A program made the position numbers and the translations under genes. From Dipteris shenzhenensis (lineage: Eukaryota > Polypodiophyta > Polypodiopsida > Gleicheniales), in the NCBI GenBank assembly GCA_047967505.1, contig CM106540.1: a DNA stretch of 64,000 nucleotides. One strand, written 5' to 3'. Shown piece after piece: positions 11,102-20,788 of this stretch. The stretch's first letter is position 1; each line of letters begins with the position of its first letter. Below the pieces are notes generated by a model, which was not told where the DNA came from, did not search any database, and saw only the letters and a list, made by a program, of their open reading frames with translations.

Positions 11102-11545
11102 CATAGGAAAAAAGAACTTAAGGCCGAGGTAGCCCGGATGAAACGCTAGGCCATCGAAGAAGCCAGGGCACGTAACGCCAAGCTTAGACAGCGTAAGCAA
11201 ATGGCATTGCTTAAGGCAACGCTTGAACACCCAGGATTGACGGACGAACTAACAGTAAAACCAGCTAGGTTGCATGTTCAATTGTAGGGTCCGGGCTTGC
11301 GCATCCGAGCACTTGTGGATTTGGTAGGAAAAAAGAACTTAAGGCCGAGGTAGCCCGGATGAAACGCCAAGCCATCGAAGAAGCCAAAGCACGTAACGCC
11401 AAGCTCAGACAGCGTAAGCAAATGGCATTGCTTAAGGCAACGCTTGAACCCCAGGACTAACGGACGGACTAACGGTAAAACCAGCTACGTTGCATGTTCA
11501 ATTGCAGGGTCCGAGCTTGCACATTGTGGATCTGGGAGCGAGCCA
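11102..11545 (+). repeat. Tandem duplication of a gag-end/protease-start segment (about 221 bp)
   Basis: The segment from 'aggaaaaaagaacttaagg' to 'gtccgagcttgc' occurs at about 11105-11320 and again at about 11326-11545, with roughly 10% differences. It encodes a basic, Lys/Arg/Ala-rich helix (AEVARMKRQAIEEAKARNAK) and the lead-in to the protease. Confidence 0.85.
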
Positions 11546-12040
11546 CAACTTCATCTCCTATGAGGTACGAGAAAAGATATAGGTACCACTAAACCTCATA
11601 GTCGCTTCGGTACGGGCTATCAATGGCCAACTCTTAAGTACCTTGGATTTTGTGAACTTGAGTCTAACGGTTGTTTGCCAGGCAGTAGAAATACGCTTTT
11701 ATGTTCTCCCCATAGAAGCAACTGACAAACAGATAATATTGGGAAGGACCTGGTGTTATGCCGTGAACTACCAAATCGATTGGCAGGCTAGAACAACTTC
11801 CCTCACGAATGGTGGTAGAACTGTGGTAATCCCGCTTTGTGAACCATGCCCTGCTCCTTCTATTGCACCCTCGCCGGCCCAAGGTAAGGAAGTTCTACGG
11901 AAGTGCAGACTTGAAGCTCCATCCACCTCCAACCCTCCAACCACCGACCCTTCGAAGAAGAAAGTCCGACCCCGAAAAGAGCTAAGGACCAACCGCGGCG
12001 GCAACCAGGTGCAATTGCCCCTTACTCCGCCACTGTAGTC
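11490..12040 (+). pseudogene. Gypsy aspartic protease fragment
   Basis: Plus-strand translation gives LQGPSLHIVDLGASHNFIS, where DLGASHNF stands at the catalytic DTG/DSG loop position, with Leu replacing Thr/Ser. About 60 codons on comes IEATDKQIILGRTW, the conserved 'iLGrxW' strand of retropepsins. The open stretch 11643-12038 then becomes Pro/Lys-rich. An in-frame TAG lies just before 11584. Substitution in the catalytic loop would probably abolish activity. No RT follows, so the element is broken here. Confidence 0.75.
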
Positions 12041-12530
12041 CCCCACTCAGGAAGGCCAAGAACAACAAGTACAAGAGACTATGCTCTACGCTCAACACTA
12101 CTTCAACAGCAACCGATGACCAAGAAAGATCCAAGCAGGGCATGACTCCCTAATCACTCCGGAGACGTCTCTGTTGAAGGCAACCTCACCTAGGAGAAGG
12201 ACACGATGCCATCCAGCGCCTCGGCTTCCAAGCCCTAATCCACCTTCTCAACCGCAGCATCCCTCTAAGCGCTGGGTCGCCACCAAGTACTTGGAAGACT
12301 GAGATAGTTACAACGGCAAGCAGGTTGTCTGGGTATTGAAGTTCAAGTCACAAATCGCAGGGGTTCCAAAGGTAGCAACACAAGAAACTGTGTCGACCCT
12401 GGATGCAGTACCAGAAGAACCTACCGTCGAACCGACCGCAGCAAACAGGCCCCAGAGTCCCGAACGTGCCCTTGTGCCATGAATCGTACAACTCAACACG
12501 AGGATCGACCAAGATAGCGAGGGAGAAACA
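12041..12530 (+). other. Decayed coding-like sequence after the protease
   Basis: Short open stretches rich in Gln, Glu and Pro continue in the same direction. One (about 12330-12480) reads VPKVATQETVSTLDAVPEE. I recognise no domain. It looks like the eroded linker of a gag-pol polyprotein, but that is inference from position. Confidence 0.35.
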
Positions 12531-12800
12531 CAAGAATTGACCCCACAATGAGGGGAGTTACACAAGAACCTTCATCCAAACCCGAAGGTGAACCATCAAA
12601 GGTAGTTTCGATCATACCATCACCAACGGCGTTGCCCGACTCACAAGAGCAAGTATCTGCACTGAGGGCGGACACAAGAACTGACCCCACAATGAGGGGA
12701 GTTACACAAGAACCGTCAAAGGTAGTTTTGATCATACCATCACCAACGGCGTCGCCCGACTCACGAGAGCAAGTATCTGCGCTGAGGGCAGTCACACAAG
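12530..12800 (+). repeat. Two-copy tandem repeat, about 125-140 bp
   Basis: The unit containing 'gaccccacaatgagggga' and 'cataccatcaccaacggcg' and ending 'agtatctgc..tgagggc' occurs at about 12530-12670 and 12671-12790. The first copy carries an extra 24-bp insertion. It is open in frame and encodes a Ser/Pro/Glu-rich sequence. Confidence 0.85.
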
Positions 12801-13159
12801 AACCCGCTTATCCCGCAACAAAGGATCATCCCGCGAGAAATCGACACCATGCTAGTGTATCTCTGGCATCCAACGTGAGACACAAGCTGGACACATGCTC
12901 TACATGGTTGTTAACATGCTATGCGGCAGTGTGACATTCATCAACACCGCATTCCATGAGTCTAGGTCAGGTGAATCAATACGGTAGGCATATCACACCA
13001 ACGCACCCGCAGCCCACAAGTCACGTCCTTGCACATACACCCACACGTATGCGTGGTCAGCACTAGGTGATTAGAGTCAGTACGTTCATCTGCATTTTTT
13101 GTATTCTTGCATGCTAACCTCACATTCCGCCCCATGCCTCACCTGTACACCTCACCCTT

Positions 13160-13186
13160 TCCCCTCTCTCTCTCTCTCTCTCTCTC
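13160..13186. repeat. (CT)n microsatellite
   Basis: An uninterrupted run of CT dinucleotides lies within a longer pyrimidine-rich stretch (about 13140-13230). Confidence 0.9.
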
Positions 13187-13261
13187 ACCTTCCCACTTTC
13201 CCCCTTCTTTCCATTTCCTTACTTTCCTCAAACGGTATCCCGCCAGTCGTTGCCGTAGCAT

Positions 13262-13520
13262 TATCACGCCGACCGCCGCCATCCGACTATCCCGCTGACC
13301 GTCGCCATCCGACTATCCCGCCGACTGTCGCCATTCGACTATCCCGCGGATCGTCTCGCCATCAGAGATTATCACGCCGACCATCGCCATCCGATTATCA
13401 CACCAACCATCGCCATCCGACTATCCTGCCGACCGTCGCCATCCGACTATCCTGCCGACCATCACCATCTGACTATCCAACTGACCGTCGCCATCCGATT
13501 ATCATGCCGACTGGCAGAAC
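13262..13520. repeat. 26-bp minisatellite, about ten copies
   Basis: Units follow the consensus 'ccgaccgtcgccatccgact' plus 'atcccg', with scattered substitutions and one disturbed unit near 13350. Because 26 is not a multiple of three, the reading frame rotates from unit to unit. The encoded Arg/Pro/Ser-rich peptide is therefore unlikely to be a selected protein. Confidence 0.9.
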
Positions 13521-13580
13521 CCCAGGTCACGAACTAGGCCAATTACTTCTGTAATCAGATGAGGAAGGACCTCAAAACTC

Positions 13581-15294
13581 ATGGAGAGGTTATCGGCAAC
13601 CCGATGCTATACATGTCAATACCATATGCTGCTGCAGCATCCGCCTATCGGCTATGGGTTGATCAAAAAGTCAGCCATGGGACCAGTACCAGCTAAACAA
13701 GAAGAAGCCGAGGTCAAGCCAAAGCAAGCAAGAACAGAGCCCAGCGCTACTCCGGCTAGCCGTCCCACGCAACCGGACCTAAGTTAGTTGCTCGCATAGT
13801 ATGAGAATCGCCAGCTGCAGGCATTCCTACACCGTCAAATACGTCTCGAGCAATCGGATCCTCTAGACAAGGACAAAAGTGTACATCAGGAACCCATCTT
13901 GGTGGACAACCTCCCGGGTGACGACATAGTCATCACGATTGGCCTCCACCCAGGAGCTCAAGCTATTCTGACAACCCCCGTTGCACCCCAGGTCTCGGCC
14001 TCAGCCACGACCCTTCCTCAGGAGACCACCTCCTTCATCATCGGCTCCTCGTCCTCTCGATGGGCAATCCTCACAGAGGCCATACAGTTTTGCAGCGCAT
14101 CCCATTATCGGGCACCCAGTGGTTATAGCCACATGACAGTAGAGCAACTCTCCCGTACCAACCACATGGAGCAGAATTTATTCGAGGCAATGGCACAGCT
14201 CCCACAAGTGGCATGAACAATTCTCCGGAGGTGGCAAGAAGAGGCCTCGCAACTCTCAGCGACTCTCCTCCAGGCACAACTTTCTGCACGCAGCCATATC
14301 CTAATGGTCGCCGTCCAAGCCACAGGGCAAACGGCCCTAGATCGAGCAGAGGAGTACTACACAAAAGCTAAGGAGCTCGAGCTGTCAGTCACCAAGCTCA
14401 AGGATGGGCTCGCCGCAAGCGAATCCCTGGTCCAAACGCTCATGGACCAGGCCGACAAAGCAGAGTATCTTCGATCATACCTCCGAACGGCAATAGAGCA
14501 AAAGACACAAATAGAGGCACAACACGCACGGACTCAGGAAGGCTACGAATGCTAGATCCAGACATTGTAGGATCTCTTAGCACAGGAACGGCGCGTACTG
14601 ACCGTGTCCCTGCCAGAACAGAACGAGCGGCTGTGTACCCCCAGCCACCCCAAAGACTTAGGGTTGGAAGACCATGAGCAACAGGAATTTCGGATGTACA
14701 GGGAGGTCTCCGCACAATTAGCCACCTACACACTCGCCCCACGCACTATCCCCCAAACACTCCAAATGCACTTCGACGCACTCCGCGCACAAAATCTCAT
14801 TTTCCACCTCGACCTCACTGCCCCACTCCCTCCTAATGCCCTGCAAACCATCCTCCGTCATAATCATGATCATTGCCGCCCCATTCTGGCCATGTCTTGT
14901 TTCTCATTAGACCTTCAGCCATCTAGCCTCTCTCTCCTTCGCCCCTCTGACCTCCAAACTCTCACCGCCCATCCCACTTTTGTTTAATTTCCATGCATGG
15001 TGCCACGTCATCACGACGTCCACAAGTTATCCTACGGACGATGATGTGATGCAATTAGCAAAGCCCGAGGAGCTCAATCCATGGGTCTGCACCCCAGATA
15101 GTTTGCAAGCTGACATTAATTGGATGCAGACCTACGGTCGAGCCTCCGCAATACAAACGCAATGGCATCTCGCGGCTTACCAATCCACTGCCTACAATCC
15201 CCTCGGCATTAACTGGGTGCTACAAGCTCTCCAAGACTCACTTGAGTCCTTGGTGAGTAATTTTGAAACAATCCATGTAGCAGATCCCGAGTAA
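13581..15294 (+). pseudogene. Unrecognised coiled-coil, coding-like region
   Basis: I do not recognise this. Open stretches at 13581-13787, 13899-14216, 14304-14555, 14604-14987 and 14980-15294 are separated by single stops or frame changes and together look like one eroded ORF. The 14304-14555 part is rich in Ala, Glu, Lys and Gln with heptad-like spacing (LDRAEEYYTKAKELELSV), suggesting a coiled coil. The 14980-15294 part has W and aromatic residues (ITWMQTYGRAS-like) typical of a folded protein. It sits between a gypsy protease and an LTR-like region in the same direction. It may be an accessory retroelement ORF. Confidence 0.4.
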
Positions 15295-15633
15295 GTAGCC
15301 GAGGAGGAAGGCCAAGAAGCCATTACAATATTTAACTCTACCACCCCCCCTGCTGAGCTTCCAAAACCACCTCCCCTGGATCCCCGTCCAACCCACCCAG
15401 CAAGCCATCCAACCCCTCCCACCCACCCTTCCTCGCACCAATCTGCCTGAGTACTCTTCCAACACCTCTAACACCATCACCGCACAACACGGGACCTCCT
15501 TGTCCATCTCATCTACTGCTCCGATTGACCTCGCAGAAGAGGCCCTCAATACGCTGCTTAAGGCAGCCAATTTTGTACAGACGCCTGCCGCCGATACAAC
15601 ACCCATGGAGACAACGGAGGAGGAACCAATGCC

Positions 15634-16145
15634 GTGAAGAGGATGAAGTTCCTTAGACTCCTCCCTCCTCCCTGCCCAAAAATGTACAGTGGAGACCCGA
15701 CCTACAGTTGTTTTAATAAATGCCAGGTAGTGCCCTCATGCACTATTGGAAGCAGTAGCGCGAGGGCTCCCACCTCCACCTCTACAAAATCCTGGAGGTG
15801 CGCCCCCTCACGCACCTCCAAGATGATGAAGTTCCTCAGACTCCTCCCTCCTCCTTGCCCGAAAATGTAAAGTGGAGACCCGACCTATAGTTGTTTTAAG
15901 AAATGCCAGGTAGTGCCCTCATGCACTATTGGAAGCAGCAGCGCGAGGGCTCCCACCTCCACCTCTACAAAATCCTGGAGCGAAGATGATGAAGTTCCTC
16001 AGACTCCTCCCTCCTCCTTGCCCGAAAATGTAAAGTGGAGACCCGACCTATAGTTGTTTTAAGAAATGCCAGGTAGTGCCCTCATGCACTATTGGAAGCA
16101 GCAGCGCGAGGGCTCCCACCTCCACCTCTACAAAATCCTAGAGGT
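15634..16145 (+). repeat. Three tandem copies of a coding-like 150-190 bp unit
   Basis: The unit runs from 'gaagttcctcagactcctcc' through 'gtggagacccgacctatag', 'atgccaggtagtgccctcatg' and 'cacctctacaaaatcct'. It occurs at about 15642-15825, 15828-15985 and 15988-16145. One frame of each unit reads MPGSALMHYWKQQREGSHLH and LYKILEVR, which looks like real protein sequence rather than noise. Confidence 0.85.
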
Positions 16146-16186
16146 GCGCCCCCTCACGTAGTTCATAACCTAGTCCTTTAACGACT

Positions 16187-16545
16187 GGCGATGCGCTAAT
16201 TCCAAGCGTACAAGAGGAGGTTACCACCTCGCTCCCGATGCTCCAATTTTCCTAACCGATGCTGACGCTAGTCTACAGCCTTGCTAGCGCATCCCCTTCC
16301 TCAAAAAGAGCAATTTTTGCATTACTACCGTAGTGCCCACATTGATCGTCGGATGGAATTCCGCGATGCGCTAATTCCAAGCATACAAGAGGAGGTTACC
16401 ACCTCGCTCCCGATGCTCCAATTTTCCTAACCGATGCTGACGCTAGTCTACAGCCTTGCTAGCGCATCCCCTTCCTCAAAAAGAGCAATTTTTGCGTTAC
16501 TACCGTAGTGCCCACATTGATCGTCGGATGGAATTCCGCGAGCTT
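16187..16545 (+). repeat. Two-copy tandem duplication, about 177 bp
   Basis: The unit from 'gcgatgcgctaattccaag' to 'cgtcggatggaattccgcg' is present at about 16186-16362 and 16363-16541. The copies are nearly identical. It immediately follows the triple repeat. Confidence 0.88.
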
Positions 16546-16900
16546 CAGCAACGGGACCCCAACATGTTGTACAATTTTTTCAAGTACAACTTCTCGAAAG
16601 AGAAGATGCATGAGGGATTTTGCTTCCTCCTCCAGTCCTTCAACGACACATACGGCTCGGTACCCGATCCAACCATTATTACAGCAGTCCACTTCAACTG
16701 CCTTCTCTTCTTACTCCTTTGCGATCTCCCTGCCCACAGTTAGCCCATTGACGACCGCCTCCACAATCTGACCAATCAAATTGTCTTCAACCCCGACATC
16801 GGTCCTAGTCAGTTTCAGGACCTCCGCCTCTGCCTCCGCATCCGCAATCTCCACGGCCACCACATGCGCACGTAAGAAGACATGCATGCTACCCATTTTT
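16456..16900 (+). pseudogene. Unrecognised ORF fragment
   Basis: The open stretch 16456-16743 encodes a protein-like sequence with charged and aromatic residues, for example DRRMEFRELQQRDPNMLYNF and FKYNFSKEKMHEGFCFLLQ. After a TAG at 16741 it continues in frame (DDRLHNLTNQIVFNPD). The composition suggests a decayed folded domain. I recognise no family. It is in the same direction as, and probably part of, the coding-like region that starts at 13581. Confidence 0.4.
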
Positions 16901-17039
16901 GGAAGTTCCGCTCGTACTTGACTCGGCTCACTCCATGCCAACTAGACCGCTACACAATCCTCTAGACAGTCCTCTCCACACACCTCCTCCAGCGCGGCTG
17001 AGGGCGGCTCAGGGGGCATGTTAACATCTACACAGTACA

Positions 17040-17820
17040 ATCGCAGAATGCAGGGTAACCAGTGATTAGAGGTGATTAGGCTTCATGATTTACTTCAACG
17101 GTTGTAGCCATGGAAGGAGTACAATGCAAGCTCAGGGAGTTTGAGCCCCAAATATCCGAAACGGTCACAGGTTTAGGCTGCAAATTGCCACAAACACATC
17201 ATGTGGTTATTTGCCTCACGGGGGTCAAGCCGCAACTAGCTCAAGATCGGCCTCACCACTCCAGGTTTTGAGCCTCATAGGGTTTGAGCCCCAAATAGTT
17301 TCGGCCTCAGAGACTCGAGGCTAACACAAGCACTATTTAGCGCTCTTATATGGTTAACACAAGTGCTATTTCCGACACACGGGAGTGGAACAATAGGGGA
17401 GAGATGGAAAGGATAGCAAAGATGCCTTGGCACCCTACGGGCCCAAGAGCCTTTTAAATGTAAAGAAAGAGAGAGTGGTAAAAGGAAAAGGGTTGGCCCT
17501 CCCTTCAAAAGGTGACATGTATAAAAGACCAAATGGTTGACTTTGGTCTTCATTGTTGTATGAACAAGTTTAGAATACAAGCTCCCTCTTCTGTTCTAGA
17601 GTGTCTTTGGGTGTTCTCTTTTTTCCTTGTAGTGCCTTTGTGTTTGCTACTCCATCTCCCTTCAGTCTCTCCTTCCCTCCTCCCTTCTCCCCTTCCCTCT
17701 TTCTCTCGTGGTAACACACTGCAACAATCCGAAAGCCGCTTGCGTGACACAAGTGGACGACTCGTGCTTGCATTGCTCTCACAAGGAAGTAGCTTGGAGT
17801 GGAGGCTCCAACGACATTCC
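17040..17820 (+). promoter_or_regulatory. LTR-like promoter region with a TATA box
   Basis: There is no coding potential. A good TATA box (gtataaaag) lies at 17519-17527, followed by a pyrimidine-rich stretch like an LTR R/U5 region. Upstream, the phrase 'gtttgagccccaaat' is repeated at about 17139 and 17282. This fits a plant LTR in plus orientation, possibly the 3' LTR of the 10528-17000 remnant. I could not find a partner LTR or precise TG/CA ends, so this is tentative. Confidence 0.35.
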
Positions 17821-17821
17821 T

Positions 17822-18690
17822 TCAAGATCCCCATGACACGTGAGTCACCGTCGAGTCCTTGGAGGTCCCTGACCTCCACTGTTGGCCCAACTGATTCAGC
17901 AAATTTGAGGCCAGCTCACTCATATCTAAGCCCTTGGGCTCGTTAATCTCCTTCTTGGTCGTCTCCACATTGGAAGACTTGACCGATGGCAATACTTTTG
18001 ATGGGGTTGGGATTTTATCCGAGTTAGCCTTGTCTATCATATTATCACTTATACGGATAGCCACCTTGCTGCATAGTCCGAAGGAGGTAGGATTCATAAC
18101 CATTAGGTGGTCATGCAACTTCGGGTCTGCCAATCCGACGAGGAAGCGGGGTAATAATCGTTCGTCGCTCATCCGCTCATATGGTTTGCAACAGGAATTG
18201 AGGTGCTTGATTCTAGCTATGTGATCCCGAAGGGATTCCTTGTCATTCTGCTTCACCTCATATAACTGATTAATTGGGCTCCATTTATGTCCACTGGGGG
18301 TGAACCCTACAATGAAGGCTTTTTTCAGCGTCTCCTAGTTGACTTTTTCTTTCGAAGTGAGAGCCCTATACCATTGGCCTGCTTTGCCATCCAAACTGAG
18401 ACCAAATGCATTAGCCATTTCTAGATCTCCGGGAGCTCCAAAGGCTTCACATATTTGCTCAAATCACTCCACCTGGGAGACCGGGTCTCCTTCCCCAAGG
18501 AATTTGGTCATCAATTTGGAGATGGCTATAGGTCGGCTCCTTGAGGGATTCGTGATCCCTGCTAGAAACATTGGGGCAGGGCGAGGTGGTGTGGCCCTCT
18601 TTCCTAGCGCATTCACCAGGATGCGCATCGCCTCATCTCATAGCACCGTTTGGGCGGCTGGTGGAGGCGCGCCATTGTGGGCCTAACGGG
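17822..18690 (-). pseudogene. Gypsy gag fragment
   Basis: On the minus strand the order is FLGEGDPVSQVE (about 18500), DLEMANAFGLSLDGKAGQWY (about 18420), RALTSKEKVN and FIVGFTP (about 18310-18350), then a 144-residue open frame beginning KQNDKESLRDHIARIKHLN. The 'A-x-x-W' helix, the 'F-x-x-x-F' element and the 'ESLRDHIxRF'-type motif are retrotransposon gag hallmarks. No zinc knuckle or pol is attached. Stops near 18340 and 18470 break the N-terminal half. The source element is not otherwise seen here. Confidence 0.75.
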
Positions 18691-18969
18691 TGGCCTTAAG
18701 CCTGGCCCTGGTGATGGAATCCATTGAGTTGCTGGTATCGGCATTGGGACAGACACGCCAAGGCCTACATTCATTGGAGCAACAAATGTAGGTAAAAACA
18801 GTCGGACTCCTAGAGGGGGTGGGTCATGGGGCATTGGCATGGAGGTTCTGTTGTCTCTGTGCCAACACGGACTTAGGTAGAATAGAATGTGTGTGTAGAG
18901 TAGCGGCAAAGCTCCGCTTGTACTTGCATAAGGTTAGAAATATTCCCTCTTAGAAATCCAACTTGCATG

Positions 18970-19290
18970 TTCTACATGCAAGTTCTACATACGATTCCTA
19001 CATGTAACTCCTACATGCGAGTTCTACATATAAGTTCTACATGCAACTCCTACATACAACTTCTACATGCGAGTTCTACATGCAACTCCTACATGCGAGT
19101 TCTACATGCAACTCCTACATGCATGTTCTACATGCGAGTTCTACATGCAACTCCTACATGCGAGTTCTACATGCAAGTTCTACATGCAACTCCTACATGC
19201 GAGTTCTACATGCAACTCCTACATGCAACTCCTACATGCGAGTTCTACATGCAACTCCTACATGCAACTTCTACATGCAACTCCTACATG
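18970..19290. repeat. 13-bp minisatellite, 24.7 copies
   Basis: The array is strictly 13-bp periodic with unit TTCTACATGCAAC and the variants ending GCGAG and GCAAG. The first unit starts at 18970, and 24 full units plus 9 bases reach 19290. A degenerate extra copy lies near 19313. All three plus frames stay open through the array, giving Cys/His/Tyr-rich peptides that are by-products of the repeat. Confidence 0.95.
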
Positions 19291-19837
19291 TACAGAGAGA
19301 ATGTCTTACAATTCCTACATGTAGAGAGAGAAGCTCTCTAACTTGTACAAATACCTCATAATGGAATGAAGCCCAGACTCTTTGGGGCATTGTGTCGAGT
19401 TCTACTTTAATATTCCAAGCAATTGTCTCAAGTGTCCATGCTTCCTTGCACTCCACGTCCAAAAGCATGTCCTAACCTTGCAACTCCTCCTCCCCTCTCC
19501 TCCAACCTTGCAACAGTTTTCCCCGCCACTATCATTCACCGTCCCGGTGAATAGAAATGGAAGATGAACCCTTCAAAGAAAAATGAACTTACAAACCATT
19601 GATATGGTGATGGAGTAGGAAAAGAAAATTGTACATCCGAAATTTGTGTTAAGTTGAAACATGAAAAATAAACAGCTTGATAAGGGACAGCATGGAAAAT
19701 TGGAAAAAATGAGTACAGCCTGAAATAGAACACCCTGATGGGAGGAAATCCCTTTCCTCTGCCTTCTCCTCGTCCGCCTTCGTATTTGGCTCTGTGGCCT
19801 TTTGCTCATCCCTTTGCTCTGGCCCAGTCATGTGTAG
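19291..19837. other. Unassigned stretch
   Basis: The sequence contains only short open frames on both strands and no recognised motif. It could contain the eroded 3' end of element H, but I found no match to the H LTR at 56454-57527. Confidence 0.4.
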
Positions 19838-20692
19838 CTATGGATGGGGTGTTTCCTCCTCAGCCTCAAGCGTGTCCATCACATTTCTCAGATTTTCATA
19901 CTTGGCTTTATATCGGTGGTATCGCCGGTAGTAATGATCCTTTTGCCCTTGCAAGGTGGATTCAGAAGTCTGGAGGGTGGCCAACTGCGTCCGAAGATCT
20001 GTGAATTCTTCCTCCATGGATGAACGCTTCTTTTCCAATTCAGCCACTTTGGATTCTGATTTTTCCTTGGCAATCTCGGAGGACGACAACGACTCCTTTA
20101 ACTGTATAATCTCCTGGTGAAATCTGGTCACCTCTGTGACATGTTGGCTTTGCAAAGTTTCCAGAGCTGCTGCATGTTGGCTACGTAGTGTTATCATTTC
20201 TGCTTCCCATTCCTGCTTGTGATTGTGGAGGCGATCCTCAAGGGCAGCCTGCTGAATGTTCCAAGCGATGTCACGCTCATGTATTGCTGAGTCCTTCTCT
20301 TTCTGCCACCTTTCCTCCTGTTGTCGAAGTGTCACTTCTGTGGCGTGCTGCTGGGCTGCCTGTGCTCTCTCGAATTCTAACTTCAAATGTTGCTGTTGAG
20401 AGAGAAGCTTGTGAGCATAACCTATGGAATTGAAGACCGCTGTCCCAAGCTGCGTGAAGGTGTCATCCATGATACGCTGAGCAAGATGCAGGGACCTTTT
20501 CATCCACGCATACCTATCGCTGTAATTCATCCTGTCTGCCAAATTAATCACGTCTCCCAATTCCTCAAACATGTCAGGGAGAGCTCCCTCTTCCTCGGTT
20601 GATAGGTAACCTGTATGTGCCAATTTGTCTAAGTGCACAAAACATGTCGGGGCCCTGGAGATCTTTCTGTTCTGTGCGAGGCATTCCTGCAA
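19838..20692 (-). CDS. Coiled-coil protein, function unknown (probable accessory ORF of element H)
   Basis: A 284-residue open frame. Residues 1-75 are mixed and include HLDKLAHTGYLSTEEEGALP and RYAWMKRSLHLAQRIMDD. From about residue 100 to 270 it is a long Glu/Gln/Lys/Arg-rich coiled coil, for example ALEDRLHNHKQEWEAEM and ESKVAELEKKRSSMEEEF. The frame is probably open upstream, so the first Met may not be the true start. It lies downstream of H integrase on the same strand. Some plant gypsy lineages carry extra ORFs in that position. I see no transmembrane segment or signal peptide, so nothing supports an envelope role. Confidence 0.5.
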   Translation of the reverse strand: MQECLAQNRKISRAPTCFVHLDKLAHTGYLSTEEEGALPDMFEELGDVINLADRMNYSDRYAWMKRSLHLAQRIMDDTFTQLGTAVFNSIGYAHKLLSQQQHLKLEFERAQAAQQHATEVTLRQQEERWQKEKDSAIHERDIAWNIQQAALEDRLHNHKQEWEAEMITLRSQHAAALETLQSQHVTEVTRFHQEIIQLKESLSSSEIAKEKSESKVAELEKKRSSMEEEFTDLRTQLATLQTSESTLQGQKDHYYRRYHRYKAKYENLRNVMDTLEAEEETPHP

Positions 20693-20788
20693 GGGAATGG
20701 TGAAGATTTGATTGAGATCCTCCTCTTCCCCACATACTGGTGAGCGTTTCCTATGAAGGACAAATAGTAGTTGGCTGTAATCTTCATT

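Noticed and set aside
13099-13554. 151-residue plus-strand ORF
   Set aside because: It spans a CT microsatellite and the 26-bp minisatellite. The repeat shifts frame every unit.
18970-19290. Possible CRISPR-like array
   Set aside because: The unit is 13 bp with no spacers, in a plant repeat context.
17040-19290. 3' LTR of element H
   Set aside because: I compared this region by eye with the H LTR at 56454-57527 and saw no match. The TATA box here is on the opposite strand.
18967-19361. Three plus-strand Cys/His/Tyr-rich ORFs
   Set aside because: All three frames of a 13-bp minisatellite are open. They resemble small Cys-rich proteins only because of the repeat.
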